Translations under genes and position numbers: made by a program
Assembly (NCBI RefSeq): GCF_049942825.1
Contig: NZ_CP187970.1
Span: forward strand, 868,001-932,000
Origin: Paenibacillus_G sp049942825
GTDB taxonomy: Bacteria; Bacillota; Bacilli; Paenibacillales; NBRC-103111
Reading direction: 5' to 3'
DNA: 64,000 bases
The notes under the pieces: generated by a model
Told to the model about the DNA's origin: nothing
Database searches by the model: none
The model's input: the letters and a program-made list of their open reading frames with translations, nothing else
Shown: positions 18,527 through 26,885 of the stretch, one piece after another
How positions within the stretch are numbered: the first letter of the stretch is position 1
How the letters are laid out: each line of letters opens with the position of its first letter

Positions 18527-19240
18527 TTAATTGCTCGTATACTTTACCCAATCGTAGTATGCATAGAGAGGAGTTTTTCCGTCATAACTCCCGAGCCAGG
18601 AATCCACGCCCGTTCCATTCCAAACATTCATCATGATCTTTCCAGGCGTTTGCGGAATGTTGGAGGTGGCGGTATGCTTTAATACGCCATCTACGTACCA
18701 CTTAATAGAGCCTGCCTGCCAATCAAACGCATACGTATGAAATCCCTGAGAAGCATCGAAGCCGAGGTCAACGACCTTCTCATGACCGCCGACACCATTG
18801 GTATAGTAATTAAACTGTACTTTCGTGGTGTCCTTGCCAAGGAATTCGATGTCGATCTCATCCCACGGGGTTCCATCGCTCGGGCCGGTATAGGTGAAGA
18901 AAGAGGAGACAATACCCACATTCTTGGCAGGCTTCATGTTGACCTCGTATTTGCCGAAGCCGTATTTGTTCGTGGAACGGTACTCGCCACAATCAAACTT
19001 GTTGTAGGATGGACTTGTGATCTTTAGTTCCAATTGTCCGCCGCTGGTGAAATTGGCGTTATTCGCTCTCCAAGTACAATTAAACATGGAACCGTTGGAA
19101 TAGTTGTCTGCCTTCTGCCAAGTGCTGGAATTGTGATAAGTGAGCGGCTCCCAGAACTCCCATGCTGCTGAAGCGGATGTAACCAGACAAAGCGATAAAA
19201 TCAATCCGACCAGTGCAACCATCCATTTCTTCTTTTTCAT
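18527..19240 (-). CDS. bglS: Secreted GH16 lichenase (beta-1,3-1,4-glucanase)
   Basis: A 237-residue secreted enzyme that cuts mixed-linkage beta-glucan. The signal peptide ends near SASA-A (about residue 26). The catalytic motif PWDEIDIEFLGKD gives nucleophile Glu128, Asp130 and acid/base Glu132. Cys54 and Cys84 match the disulfide of Bacillus lichenases. The substrate-cleft sequence FNYYTNGVGGHEK is also conserved. Length and motifs match Bacillus/Paenibacillus bglS/licB closely. ATG 19240 follows AGGAGGTAGATTT. A cre-like site about 60 bases upstream suggests CcpA control. Unlike the 8394 glucanase it has no anchor or binding module, so it should act free in the medium. Confidence 0.96.
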   Translation of the reverse strand: MKKKKWMVALVGLILSLCLVTSASAAWEFWEPLTYHNSSTWQKADNYSNGSMFNCTWRANNANFTSGGQLELKITSPSYNKFDCGEYRSTNKYGFGKYEVNMKPAKNVGIVSSFFTYTGPSDGTPWDEIDIEFLGKDTTKVQFNYYTNGVGGHEKVVDLGFDASQGFHTYAFDWQAGSIKWYVDGVLKHTATSNIPQTPGKIMMNVWNGTGVDSWLGSYDGKTPLYAYYDWVKYTSN

Positions 19241-19299
19241 AAATCTACCTCCTGCATATAGGGATTGTGTTACAACTCTATGCTATCAGGGATGTATAA

Positions 19300-19314
19300 T
19301 GTAAGCGATACCAA
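19300..19314 (-). promoter_or_regulatory. cre-like catabolite-repression site upstream of the lichenase
   Basis: TGTAAGCGATACCA matches the cre consensus TGWAARCGYTWNCW at 13 of 14 positions. It lies 60 bases upstream of the lichenase ATG, close to TTATAC-like -10 sequence on the minus strand. CcpA-mediated repression by glucose is the expected role, known for Bacillus glucanase genes; here it is inferred. Confidence 0.6.
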
Positions 19315-19514
19315 TTATTTGAGATGAATAACAAGATGATAGCCTGTGAAGAATTGCGTGTATCACAATGAAATGAAACAGCAGCAAATATGTACGTGCT
19401 TCGAAAAGATCTGCTCTCTCGCTTGCATAAGTATGAAGTGCAGCAAGAGCTCCTTGGCCCAGCGTAATCCATTTTACCAAGGGGGGGTTCTTTTCGTGCT
19501 ACAATATAGAAAAC

Positions 19515-19565
19515 GGGGCTGTCCCTCAGTCACTCTCGCGTGATTTTTGGGATAGCCCCATTTTT
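19515..19565 (+). terminator. Isolated terminator-like hairpin in a 493-base gap
   Basis: GGGGCTGTCCC pairs with GGGATAGCCCC (11 bp, one wobble) and is followed by ATTTTT. No plus-strand gene ends here. The rest of the gap 19241-19733 holds only the lichenase control region and, at its end, the TGGAGG ribosome site of the next gene. The hairpin may be left over from a lost gene or element. Confidence 0.55.
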
Positions 19566-19733
19566 GGCTTGGCCGGCATGCATGTCGGAGCTTTAGGGAA
19601 CCGATTTCCGGCTCCTCTGCGGGGCCGGGGTTAACATCGGGTTATGGATGTTTAGTCTTCGTTATTTCGATAGGTTCAGGGGTACAGTAAGCTAATAGAG
19701 CAAGGCCGTAAGCGGCAGTGGAGGAAAAGAGAA

Positions 19734-21074
19734 ATGAGAGGATTTAACTTATATAGCCGGGTTCTGCGGGTGATCGGCGGAGGACTGATGCTGCTCGCGC
19801 TGCTCGCTCCTGCGGGCTGCGGAGGAGAGCAGGCGCGGCAGGAAGCGGAGGAGGCGGCCGCAAGGCCCTTTGCAGGCAAGAGCATTACCCTGATCACGGC
19901 GAACCATCCGTGGGCTGACGAGATCAAGACGCTGCTGCCGGACTTCGAGGCGGAGACGGGGATGAGCGTGCTCATCCAGTCCCACTTCGAAGATCAGCTC
20001 ACCCAGAAGCTCACCGTTCAATTCACGTCCGGCGCCGAGAAGCCGGATGTGTTCATGTACCGTCCGCTGCAGGAGGGCAAGGCCTTCTACCGCAATGGCT
20101 GGCTGCAGCCGCTGGACGGCTACGCGGCCCGGGAAGCTGGGTACGGGCTGGAGGACTTCTCGGCCCAGGCGATCCGCTCCGCAACCGTCGACGGGCAGCT
20201 CACGGGCATTCCGATCATCACGGAGCAGGGCGTCCTGTACTACCGCAAGGACCTGCTGGAGCAGGCCGGGCTTTCTGTGCCGCGGACGATCGGGGAACTG
20301 ACGGAGGCGGCCCGGACGCTCCAAGACCCGGAGCACGGGGTATACGGCTTCGTCGCCAGGGGCCAGCGGTCGCCGCTGGTCACGCAGGTCTCCTCCTTCC
20401 TCTATTCGGAAGGAGGGGACTTCACCGCAGGAGGCCGGGCGGCGATTAACTCGCCTCAGGCACTCAAGGCCTTCACCGAGTACGGGACGCTCCTGCGGGA
20501 GTACGGGCCGCCGGAGGCCATCCATATGTCGTGGCCGCAGGCGAGCCGCCTGTTTGCCGCGGGGCATGCGGCCTTCTACACGGACGCGAACTCGCTCTAC
20601 CGCAGCGTAACCGATCCGGCGCATTCGAAGATCGCGGACCGGGTGGGCTTTGCCCCATTCCCGGCGGGAGACGCCGGTTCCCGGACGTACAACATCACGT
20701 CCTGGGGGCTGGCCATCAACCCGAAGTCGCCGAACCGGGACGCCGCCTGGGCCTTCATTGCGTGGGCGACCTCCCGGGAGACCGTCCTGCACACCCAGGG
20801 GAAGGGCCATCCCGGGGCACGCCGTTCCGTCTGGAACCTGCCGGAGGGAACCGCGGGCTTCCCATCCGAGCTGGTGGAGGCGGTCCGGGAAAGCAGCCGA
20901 GAAGGCGTCGACCATGACCGGCCCACGACTGTCGATGTGGCAGGCGCACGGGAGGCGGTCGGGGAGATCGTCCAGCGGGTGATCAGCGGAGAGACGGACA
21001 TCCGGGAGACGGCGGACCGGGCGAATGCCGCCCTCCAGGCAATCCTGGATAAGGAAGCGGAGGGAAGGCCATGA
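19734..21074 (+). CDS. Solute-binding lipoprotein (family 1) of a kinase operon
   Basis: A 446-residue extracellular binding protein. The signal peptide with Arg residues and a leucine-rich core ends in lipobox PAGC (Cys29). The mature part begins with a Glu/Ala-rich spacer, followed by family 1 features such as ADEIKTLLPDFEAETG, KPDVFMYRPLQEGKAFY and TSWGLAINPKSPNRDAAWAF. ATG 19734 follows TGGAGGAAAAGAGAA. Its end overlaps the YesM-type kinase start by four bases (ATGA), so lipoprotein and kinase are translationally coupled. No permease is present. This suggests a role in signal detection as much as transport. The ligand is unknown; the gluconate operon follows downstream. Confidence 0.88.
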   Translation: MRGFNLYSRVLRVIGGGLMLLALLAPAGCGGEQARQEAEEAAARPFAGKSITLITANHPWADEIKTLLPDFEAETGMSVLIQSHFEDQLTQKLTVQFTSGAEKPDVFMYRPLQEGKAFYRNGWLQPLDGYAAREAGYGLEDFSAQAIRSATVDGQLTGIPIITEQGVLYYRKDLLEQAGLSVPRTIGELTEAARTLQDPEHGVYGFVARGQRSPLVTQVSSFLYSEGGDFTAGGRAAINSPQALKAFTEYGTLLREYGPPEAIHMSWPQASRLFAAGHAAFYTDANSLYRSVTDPAHSKIADRVGFAPFPAGDAGSRTYNITSWGLAINPKSPNRDAAWAFIAWATSRETVLHTQGKGHPGARRSVWNLPEGTAGFPSELVEAVRESSREGVDHDRPTTVDVAGAREAVGEIVQRVISGETDIRETADRANAALQAILDKEAEGRP

Positions 21075-22870
21075 AGAGGCCCTCCCGGAGAATGACGCTT
21101 TTCGGCCGGATGCTGCTGACCCTGGTGCTCCTCCTGGTGCCTGTCCTGCTCCTGTACGCCTACTCGAACCGGGTCGCCGGCGGCGTAGTCGAGGAACAGC
21201 TCCGCTCCTCCAATCTGAGCCGGCTGACCTTCTTCGCTTATCAGCTTGACGGGCATATCGAGAACTTGTCCATGTTCCCGGTCGTCCTGGGCAACGATCC
21301 GCATATTCGGGAGTTCATCCAAGGCGGGGAGGCAGGGACGGACGGCAGCCGGCTCAAGGCGCAGTCGCGTGTAACAGAGAAGCTGGGGCTGCAGAGCGTA
21401 TCGAGCGCCTGGTCCAATGATGTCACGTTCGTGATTCCTTCCCGGAAGCGGGTGTACTCCTCGAACATCTTCATCAACGGCAGCGAGGACTGGCCTTGGA
21501 ACGAAACGGTGCACAGCGGCTGGACCTACGGGGAGGACGAATCCCGGGGGCGCCGGGTGCCGACCTTCTACCGGGAGATCGGAGAGCCCGCCGCGGCCCG
21601 GACGGCGGAAGAGGCCGATGCGCTCTTCCAGGTACGCTTCCCGGTCCAGAATATCAGCGATCTGCTCGATGTTTACAAGAAGGAGCAGAGCAACGATCCG
21701 TTCCTCTACCACCCGGACTATCCGCCGATCCTGAGCAGTACACCGTCCCGGGCCGTCGCGGAGTCGATTATCCGCGAGGTGATGAACGGGGGGCTGCCGG
21801 ATTCGGGTCAGCAGACGGTGGAGGTCGGCGGGGAAGCGTATCTCGTCAGCTACGTCAAGAGCCGTCAGCTCGGCTGGCATCTCGTGGACTATGTGCCGCT
21901 GCAGCAGATTCTGGCGCCGATCGCCGCTGCGCGCAGCTGGTTCTACGGCTCGGCGGCCGTGCTCCTGGCCGCCGCCGCAGCGGCCTCCTTTCTGCTGTAC
22001 CGCAATGTACAGCTGCCGATCCGGAGTCTGATCCGGGGGGTGCGCCGGATGAAGCAGGGGGACCTCTCCTCGCGCATCGAGTACCGGGCGAAGAATGAAT
22101 TTGACGACCTCATCGTGCATTTCAACGAGATGTCCGAACAGATGCAGCGGCTGATCGAGGATGTATACACGGAGAAGCTGCGTTCCCGCGAGGCGACGCT
22201 GAAGCAGCTGCAGTCGCAGATCAATCCCCATTTTCTGTACAACTCGCTGTTCTTTATCATCAATTCGTCCATGCTCGAGGACCGGGACAGCGTGACCGCG
22301 ATGGCCCATCACTTGGCGGAGTACTACCGGTATACGACGAGGGTGGAGCATCAGCGGGTGACGCTGAAGGACGAGCTGGAGCTTGTGGGCCACTATCTCG
22401 GCATCCACCACCTGCGGATGCAGCGGCTCGACTATGCGGTTGACGTGCCGGAGGCCATGATGAAAGAGGAGGTGCCGCGCCTGCTCCTGCAGCCGCTGGT
22501 GGAGAACGCTATCGTTCACGGCATCGAGCCTAGGGCGGGCGGCGGAATCATCCGCATTACGGGGGAACAGGACGGAGCGTTCAACCGCATCATCATTGAA
22601 GACAACGGGGGCGGACTGACCGACGCGGAGCTTGCCCGGCTGCAGGCCGTTCTGCAGGAAGAGGCGGCGGACGACAGGAGCATCGGCTGCGGCACCTGGA
22701 ACGTGCACCGGCGGCTGCAGATCGGCTTTGGAGAGGGCTCGGGCCTCACCTTCACCCATGCCCCGGGCGGCGGCCTTCGGGCTGCCTTGATCTGGAGCCG
22801 GACGAATACAAGCCGCGGCGGGCGGCAGGAGGGAGGCGGTGGGGATGGCACAGCTGCTGATCGTGGATGA
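21071..22870 (+). CDS. Sensor histidine kinase, YesM family (second copy)
   Basis: A 599-residue membrane sensor with the same layout as the 14936 kinase: an N-terminal span (about 12-30), an extracellular domain to residue 285, a second span (291-309), HAMP, the His387-bearing motif QLQSQINPHFLYNS and an ATPase domain with LVENAIVHGIEP and GGGLTDAEL. It begins inside the stop of the lipoprotein gene and overlaps the response regulator start, so the three genes form a tight operon. Shared stretches with the first kinase, for example LGWHLVDYVPLQQILAPI, show they are paralogues. The signal is probably a sugar or its binding-protein complex. Confidence 0.93.
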   Translation: MKRPSRRMTLFGRMLLTLVLLLVPVLLLYAYSNRVAGGVVEEQLRSSNLSRLTFFAYQLDGHIENLSMFPVVLGNDPHIREFIQGGEAGTDGSRLKAQSRVTEKLGLQSVSSAWSNDVTFVIPSRKRVYSSNIFINGSEDWPWNETVHSGWTYGEDESRGRRVPTFYREIGEPAAARTAEEADALFQVRFPVQNISDLLDVYKKEQSNDPFLYHPDYPPILSSTPSRAVAESIIREVMNGGLPDSGQQTVEVGGEAYLVSYVKSRQLGWHLVDYVPLQQILAPIAAARSWFYGSAAVLLAAAAAASFLLYRNVQLPIRSLIRGVRRMKQGDLSSRIEYRAKNEFDDLIVHFNEMSEQMQRLIEDVYTEKLRSREATLKQLQSQINPHFLYNSLFFIINSSMLEDRDSVTAMAHHLAEYYRYTTRVEHQRVTLKDELELVGHYLGIHHLRMQRLDYAVDVPEAMMKEEVPRLLLQPLVENAIVHGIEPRAGGGIIRITGEQDGAFNRIIIEDNGGGLTDAELARLQAVLQEEAADDRSIGCGTWNVHRRLQIGFGEGSGLTFTHAPGGGLRAALIWSRTNTSRGGRQEGGGGDGTAADRG

Positions 22871-24473
22871 CGAGGCGCATGTCGTCGACCGCTTCGCAGC
22901 GACGATCGACTGGGCGAGCCACGGCGTGGAGCAGGTATACAAAGCGTACTCCGGTCCGGAAGCGCTCGAGCTGCTCGAGCAGTTCTCCATCGAGATCGTC
23001 ATTACGGATATCAAAATGCCGGGCATGACCGGGCTGGAGCTGATCGCCCAGATCCGCAGCCGGTGGCCCCGAACCAAATGCGTGCTCTTGTCAGGCTACT
23101 CCGATTTTAATTATGCCAAAGAGGCCATCCTTTACCAGACGGAGGATTACCTGCTGAAGCCGGTGAAGGAGGAGGACCTGCTTGCCACCGTGCAGCGGGT
23201 GCTGGAGAAGCTGCGCAGCGAATGGGAGGAGGTCATCTCCCTGCAGCGCTTGAACTACACGCTGAAGGAGAACCTTCCGCTGCTGCGTGCGAATCTGCTC
23301 CATGAGCTGCTCCAGGGAAGAAGATGGTCCGAATCCGTCCTTTTGGGCAAAATGAAAACGCTCGGTCTTCCGGAATTCGAGGGCGCTGCGTTCGATCTGA
23401 TGATGATCCGGCTGGAAGAGCCGTTTACGGAGAGGGATCCCCAGGATCTCTATTGGATTGAGTACGCGGTAGGCAATATGGCCGAGGAGCTGTTTGGCGG
23501 CCGGTATGCCATCTGGCATACGAAGGATGCCCATGATTACCTCGTATTCGTCATGGCTCCGAGACCGGGAGATGGAGAGCGGGCGGAAGGGGCGGAGGAC
23601 CCCCTCTGGTTCGAGCGGACGGCCTCTTCGCTGCAGTCGGCGGTGGGCACTTACCTCAGGGGGCGGATCTCCATCCTGGTGGGCTCCCGCGGGAGCTTCC
23701 CGCGCGAGGTGCCCGAGCTCTATAACCGTTCGATCGCGGCCTTCCGCAGGCGGATCGGCAGCGAACGGGAGCTGTTCACCCGGCTGGAGGACGATCCGCC
23801 GCCGAAGGAGGTCCGCTCGCTGCAGAGCCTCTACGAGCCGCCGACGCTGATCCACCTGCTCGAAGCCGCACGCTGGGACGAGATCGAAGAGAAGCTTCAG
23901 GCGATCTTCGGCGCGATGGATTCGGTAGGGTCCTCCGCCCAGGAGCACGTGCTGGAGGTGTACTACACGATCGCTTCCGCCTATGCCTATATCGCGCATA
24001 AGAACGGCCGCGCCCTATCCGTGCTGATCGGGGACGACTTCGACCGGATGGCGGAGGGGGAGCCGTTCCGTTCCGCAGGCGCACTGAAGGAATGGGCGCT
24101 CCGGGCCCTTGGCCGCATCCGCGGGGACATGGAGCAGGAAGCGAGGGATTCGCGGACGTCCCTGATCCGGTGGATCCAGACGTTCATTGAGGAGCACATG
24201 GACCGCGACGTCTCCCTGCAGGCTATCGCCGACCATGTGAACCGGCATCCGGTCTATGTCTCGAAGATTTACAAGCTGGAGACCGGGGAGAACCTGAGCG
24301 ACTATGTGAACCGGGTCCGGATGGAGAAGGCGGAATATCTTCTGAAGAACACCCCGGATAAAATCTATGAGATTGCGGAGCGGCTCGGATACCTGCGGCC
24401 CCATTCGTTCAATCATGCGTTCAAGAAGATGTTCGGGATTACGCCCCAGGAATACCGGGAGCTGCATACGTGA
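22845..24473 (+). CDS. AraC-type response regulator, YesN family (second copy)
   Basis: A 542-residue regulator paired with the upstream kinase. The receiver has LLIVDDE, phospho-acceptor Asp55 in VITDIKMPGMTG and YLLKPVK. The C-terminus has the two AraC motifs (ADHVNRHPVYVSKIYKLETG and AERLGYLRPHSFNHAFKKMF). Start ATG 22845 lies inside the kinase gene, which ends at 22870. An in-frame GTG at 22839 is also possible, since GGAGG lies just before both. The middle domain shares whole phrases with the 13313 regulator, such as SLYEPPTLIHL and AYIAHKNGR. The likely target is the operon itself or the gluconate genes 86 bases downstream. Confidence 0.93.
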   Translation: MAQLLIVDDEAHVVDRFAATIDWASHGVEQVYKAYSGPEALELLEQFSIEIVITDIKMPGMTGLELIAQIRSRWPRTKCVLLSGYSDFNYAKEAILYQTEDYLLKPVKEEDLLATVQRVLEKLRSEWEEVISLQRLNYTLKENLPLLRANLLHELLQGRRWSESVLLGKMKTLGLPEFEGAAFDLMMIRLEEPFTERDPQDLYWIEYAVGNMAEELFGGRYAIWHTKDAHDYLVFVMAPRPGDGERAEGAEDPLWFERTASSLQSAVGTYLRGRISILVGSRGSFPREVPELYNRSIAAFRRRIGSERELFTRLEDDPPPKEVRSLQSLYEPPTLIHLLEAARWDEIEEKLQAIFGAMDSVGSSAQEHVLEVYYTIASAYAYIAHKNGRALSVLIGDDFDRMAEGEPFRSAGALKEWALRALGRIRGDMEQEARDSRTSLIRWIQTFIEEHMDRDVSLQAIADHVNRHPVYVSKIYKLETGENLSDYVNRVRMEKAEYLLKNTPDKIYEIAERLGYLRPHSFNHAFKKMFGITPQEYRELHT

Positions 24474-24559
24474 GCGAAGGTCTGCGGACCCTGGCGGCAT
24501 CTGGTTATTGATATTCAACCTGAAGAGCACACAACAAATATATCCGGGAGGTACTGCTT

Positions 24560-25906
24560 ATGCTGTTATTTATCGTACTGGCGGGGATCGCGGCGCTTCT
24601 GCTGCTGATCACCGTCGTAAAGCTGAATCCGTTCGTCTCGCTGATCCTGACCGCCATCGGCGTAGGCTGGGCCGCGGGAATGCCGCTGCTTGCCGTCGGC
24701 AAGACACCGGGGATCATAGATTCGATCAAGACGGGGATGGGCAATACGCTCGGCTTCCTGGCGATCGTCCTGGCGCTCGGAACGATGCTCGGCAAGATGA
24801 TGGCCGAATCCGGCGGCGCCGAGCGGATCGCGAAGACGCTCATCGGCCTCTTCGGCGAGCGGAACGTCCACTGGGCGATGATGTTCGTCGCGTTCATCGT
24901 CGGGATCCCCGTATTCTTCCAGGTCGGCTTTGTCCTGCTGATTCCGCTGGTCTTTACGATCGCGAGGCAAACCGGCGTATCGCTGGTGAAGATCGGTGTG
25001 CCGCTGGTTGCCGGACTGTCCGTGGTTCACGGTCTCGTACCCCCGCACCCGGCTGCAATGGCTGCCGTGGATATTTTCAAGGCGGATGTCGGCCGCACGA
25101 TACTGTATTCCCTGATCGTCGGGCTGCCGACCGCGATTGTCGCCGGTCCCCTCTACGGCAACTGGATCGGTAACCGCATCCAGAAATCGGTGCCGAAGGA
25201 GATGGGCGACCAGCTGACGGAGAACGCCGGAGACAAGGTGCTTCCGGGCTTCTGGAACACGGTCTTCACCATTCTGGTCCCTGTGTTCCTTATGCTGATC
25301 GCTACGATCGCCGATCTGGCCCTGGCCAAGGATACCACGCTGTATCAAGTCTTCAAATTCCTTGGGGATCCGGTCGTCGCGCTGCTGATCGCCACCGTGT
25401 ACTCTTTCTTCAGCCTGGGCTATGCCCGGGGCGTCAGCCGCGAGAAGGTGCTCAAGTTCTCCAACGACTGCCTGGCTCCTACGGCTACGATCCTGCTCGT
25501 GATCGGGGCGGGCGGCGCCTTCAACCGGGTGCTGCTCGACTCGGGCATCGGCAATTACATTGCGGAGCTGGCGAAGGCTTCGGCCATCTCGCCCATTCTG
25601 CTCGGCTGGGGGATCGCCGCTATGATCCGTGTCGCAACCGGCTCCGCCACCGTATCGATGATGACCGCGGCGGGGATCGTCGCACCGATCGCAGCCTCTA
25701 TGCCGGGGGTCAGCCCGGAACTTCTCGTCCTCGCGACGGGGGCGGGCTCGCTGATTCTCTCGCACGTCAATGACTCCGGATTCTGGCTCATCAAGGAGTA
25801 TTTCGGGATGACCGTGAAGGAGACGCTGCTTACCTGGACGGCGCTCGAGACGATCATTTCGGTGGTCGCCCTCGCCCTCATCATGGTATTGAACATGTTC
25901 ATCTAG
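24560..25906 (+). CDS. gntP: Gluconate:H+ symporter, GntP family
   Basis: A 448-residue polytopic transporter with about 12-14 spans, the usual length for GntP. Family phrases visible include GWAAGMPLLAVG, the hairpin IVGIPVFFQVGFVLLIPL, the loop GLVPPHPAAMAA and the C-terminal SHVNDSGFWLIKEYFGMT. ATG 24560 follows GGGAGGTACTGCTT. It heads a gntP-gnd-gntK unit, which makes gluconate the likely substrate. No gntR repressor is in the window. The preceding two-component system is a candidate regulator, but this is only inferred from adjacency. Confidence 0.95.
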   Translation: MLLFIVLAGIAALLLLITVVKLNPFVSLILTAIGVGWAAGMPLLAVGKTPGIIDSIKTGMGNTLGFLAIVLALGTMLGKMMAESGGAERIAKTLIGLFGERNVHWAMMFVAFIVGIPVFFQVGFVLLIPLVFTIARQTGVSLVKIGVPLVAGLSVVHGLVPPHPAAMAAVDIFKADVGRTILYSLIVGLPTAIVAGPLYGNWIGNRIQKSVPKEMGDQLTENAGDKVLPGFWNTVFTILVPVFLMLIATIADLALAKDTTLYQVFKFLGDPVVALLIATVYSFFSLGYARGVSREKVLKFSNDCLAPTATILLVIGAGGAFNRVLLDSGIGNYIAELAKASAISPILLGWGIAAMIRVATGSATVSMMTAAGIVAPIAASMPGVSPELLVLATGAGSLILSHVNDSGFWLIKEYFGMTVKETLLTWTALETIISVVALALIMVLNMFI

Positions 25907-25962
25907 GTTCAAGCTTGGGTATATATAGAGAACCGGAGTGTTCGGAAGGAGAAGGAAACGAA

Positions 25963-26865
25963 ATGAAACTGGGATTAGTGGGACTTGGCAAAATGGGCCT
26001 GAACCTTGCATACAATCTGCTGGATCACGGTCATGAGGTAGCCGCTTTCGATGTGAATACAACGGCCGTAACGCAGGCGTCAGAGGCGGGCGCGATCGGA
26101 GCTTCCACGCTCAAAGGGTTGGTAGAGGCGCTGGAAGCGCCCCGGATCATCTGGCTGATGGTGCCGGCGGGCGAGCTGACGGAGAAGGTGGTCGGGGAGC
26201 TGGCTCCCCTGCTCTCCTCCGGGGACATTGTCCTCGACGGGGGCAACTCGCACTATAAGGACTCGGTCCGCCGGGCGGGCGAGCTCCGGGAGCGGGGCAT
26301 CTTCTTACTGGACGTCGGTACGAGCGGAGGCACGGAAGGGGCGCGGCACGGGATCTGTGCCATGGTCGGCGGGGACGCGGAAGCGTTCGGCCGCGTCGAG
26401 CCGCTCTTCCGGGACCTCAGCGTCGAGAACGGCTGGCTGTACGCGGGAGAGAGCGGCAGCGGGCACTTCCTGAAGATGATTCACAACGGCATCGAGTACG
26501 GCATGATGCAGTCGATTGCGGAAGGCTTCGAACTGCTGGACAAGAGTCCTTTCGGCTTCGACTTCGAGAAGGTGGCCCAGGTATGGAACCACGGCTCGGT
26601 GATCCGCTCATGGCTCATGGAGCTGACGGAGCGGGCTTTCTCGAAGGATTCGGACCTCAGCGGCCTGAAGGGGGTCGCCCATTCGTCGGGTGAGGGACGC
26701 TGGACGGTCGAGACGGCGCTCGATTACGGAGCCGCTGCGCCGGTCATCACGCTGTCCCTGATGATGCGCTACCGTTCACAGGAGGAGGATACCTTCTCGG
26801 GGAAGGTGGTCGCTGCGCTGCGCAATGAATTCGGCGGCCATGCGGTGGTGCGGTCGGAAGAGTAG
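25963..26865 (+). CDS. 6-phosphogluconate dehydrogenase, short NAD-type (YqeC/GndA-like)
   Basis: A 300-residue cytosolic enzyme that oxidatively decarboxylates 6-phosphogluconate to ribulose 5-phosphate. The N-terminal dinucleotide fold is LGLVGLGKMGLNLA. The substrate and catalytic region reads DVGTSGGTEGARHG and HFLKMIHNGIEYG (catalytic Lys and Asn). The length of about 300 rather than 470 residues marks it as the short form, which usually prefers NAD. ATG 25963 follows AAGGAGAAGG. The frame is open further upstream but without a ribosome site. Sitting between gntP and gntK, it uses the product of the kinase. Confidence 0.95.
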   Translation: MKLGLVGLGKMGLNLAYNLLDHGHEVAAFDVNTTAVTQASEAGAIGASTLKGLVEALEAPRIIWLMVPAGELTEKVVGELAPLLSSGDIVLDGGNSHYKDSVRRAGELRERGIFLLDVGTSGGTEGARHGICAMVGGDAEAFGRVEPLFRDLSVENGWLYAGESGSGHFLKMIHNGIEYGMMQSIAEGFELLDKSPFGFDFEKVAQVWNHGSVIRSWLMELTERAFSKDSDLSGLKGVAHSSGEGRWTVETALDYGAAAPVITLSLMMRYRSQEEDTFSGKVVAALRNEFGGHAVVRSEE

Positions 26866-26885
26866 CGGTCAAGGAGGAGAGCCTA

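Noticed and set aside
19515..19565. Insertion sequence end at the GGGGCTGTCCC hairpin
   Set aside because: No transposase, no partner inverted repeat and no target duplication were found; it is listed only as a hairpin.
20597..23077. 826-codon open frame on the minus strand opposite the lipoprotein-kinase genes
   Set aside because: It is antisense to three clear genes. Its product is low in recognisable motifs and rich in Arg, Pro and Ala. GC-rich codon use leaves such frames open by chance.
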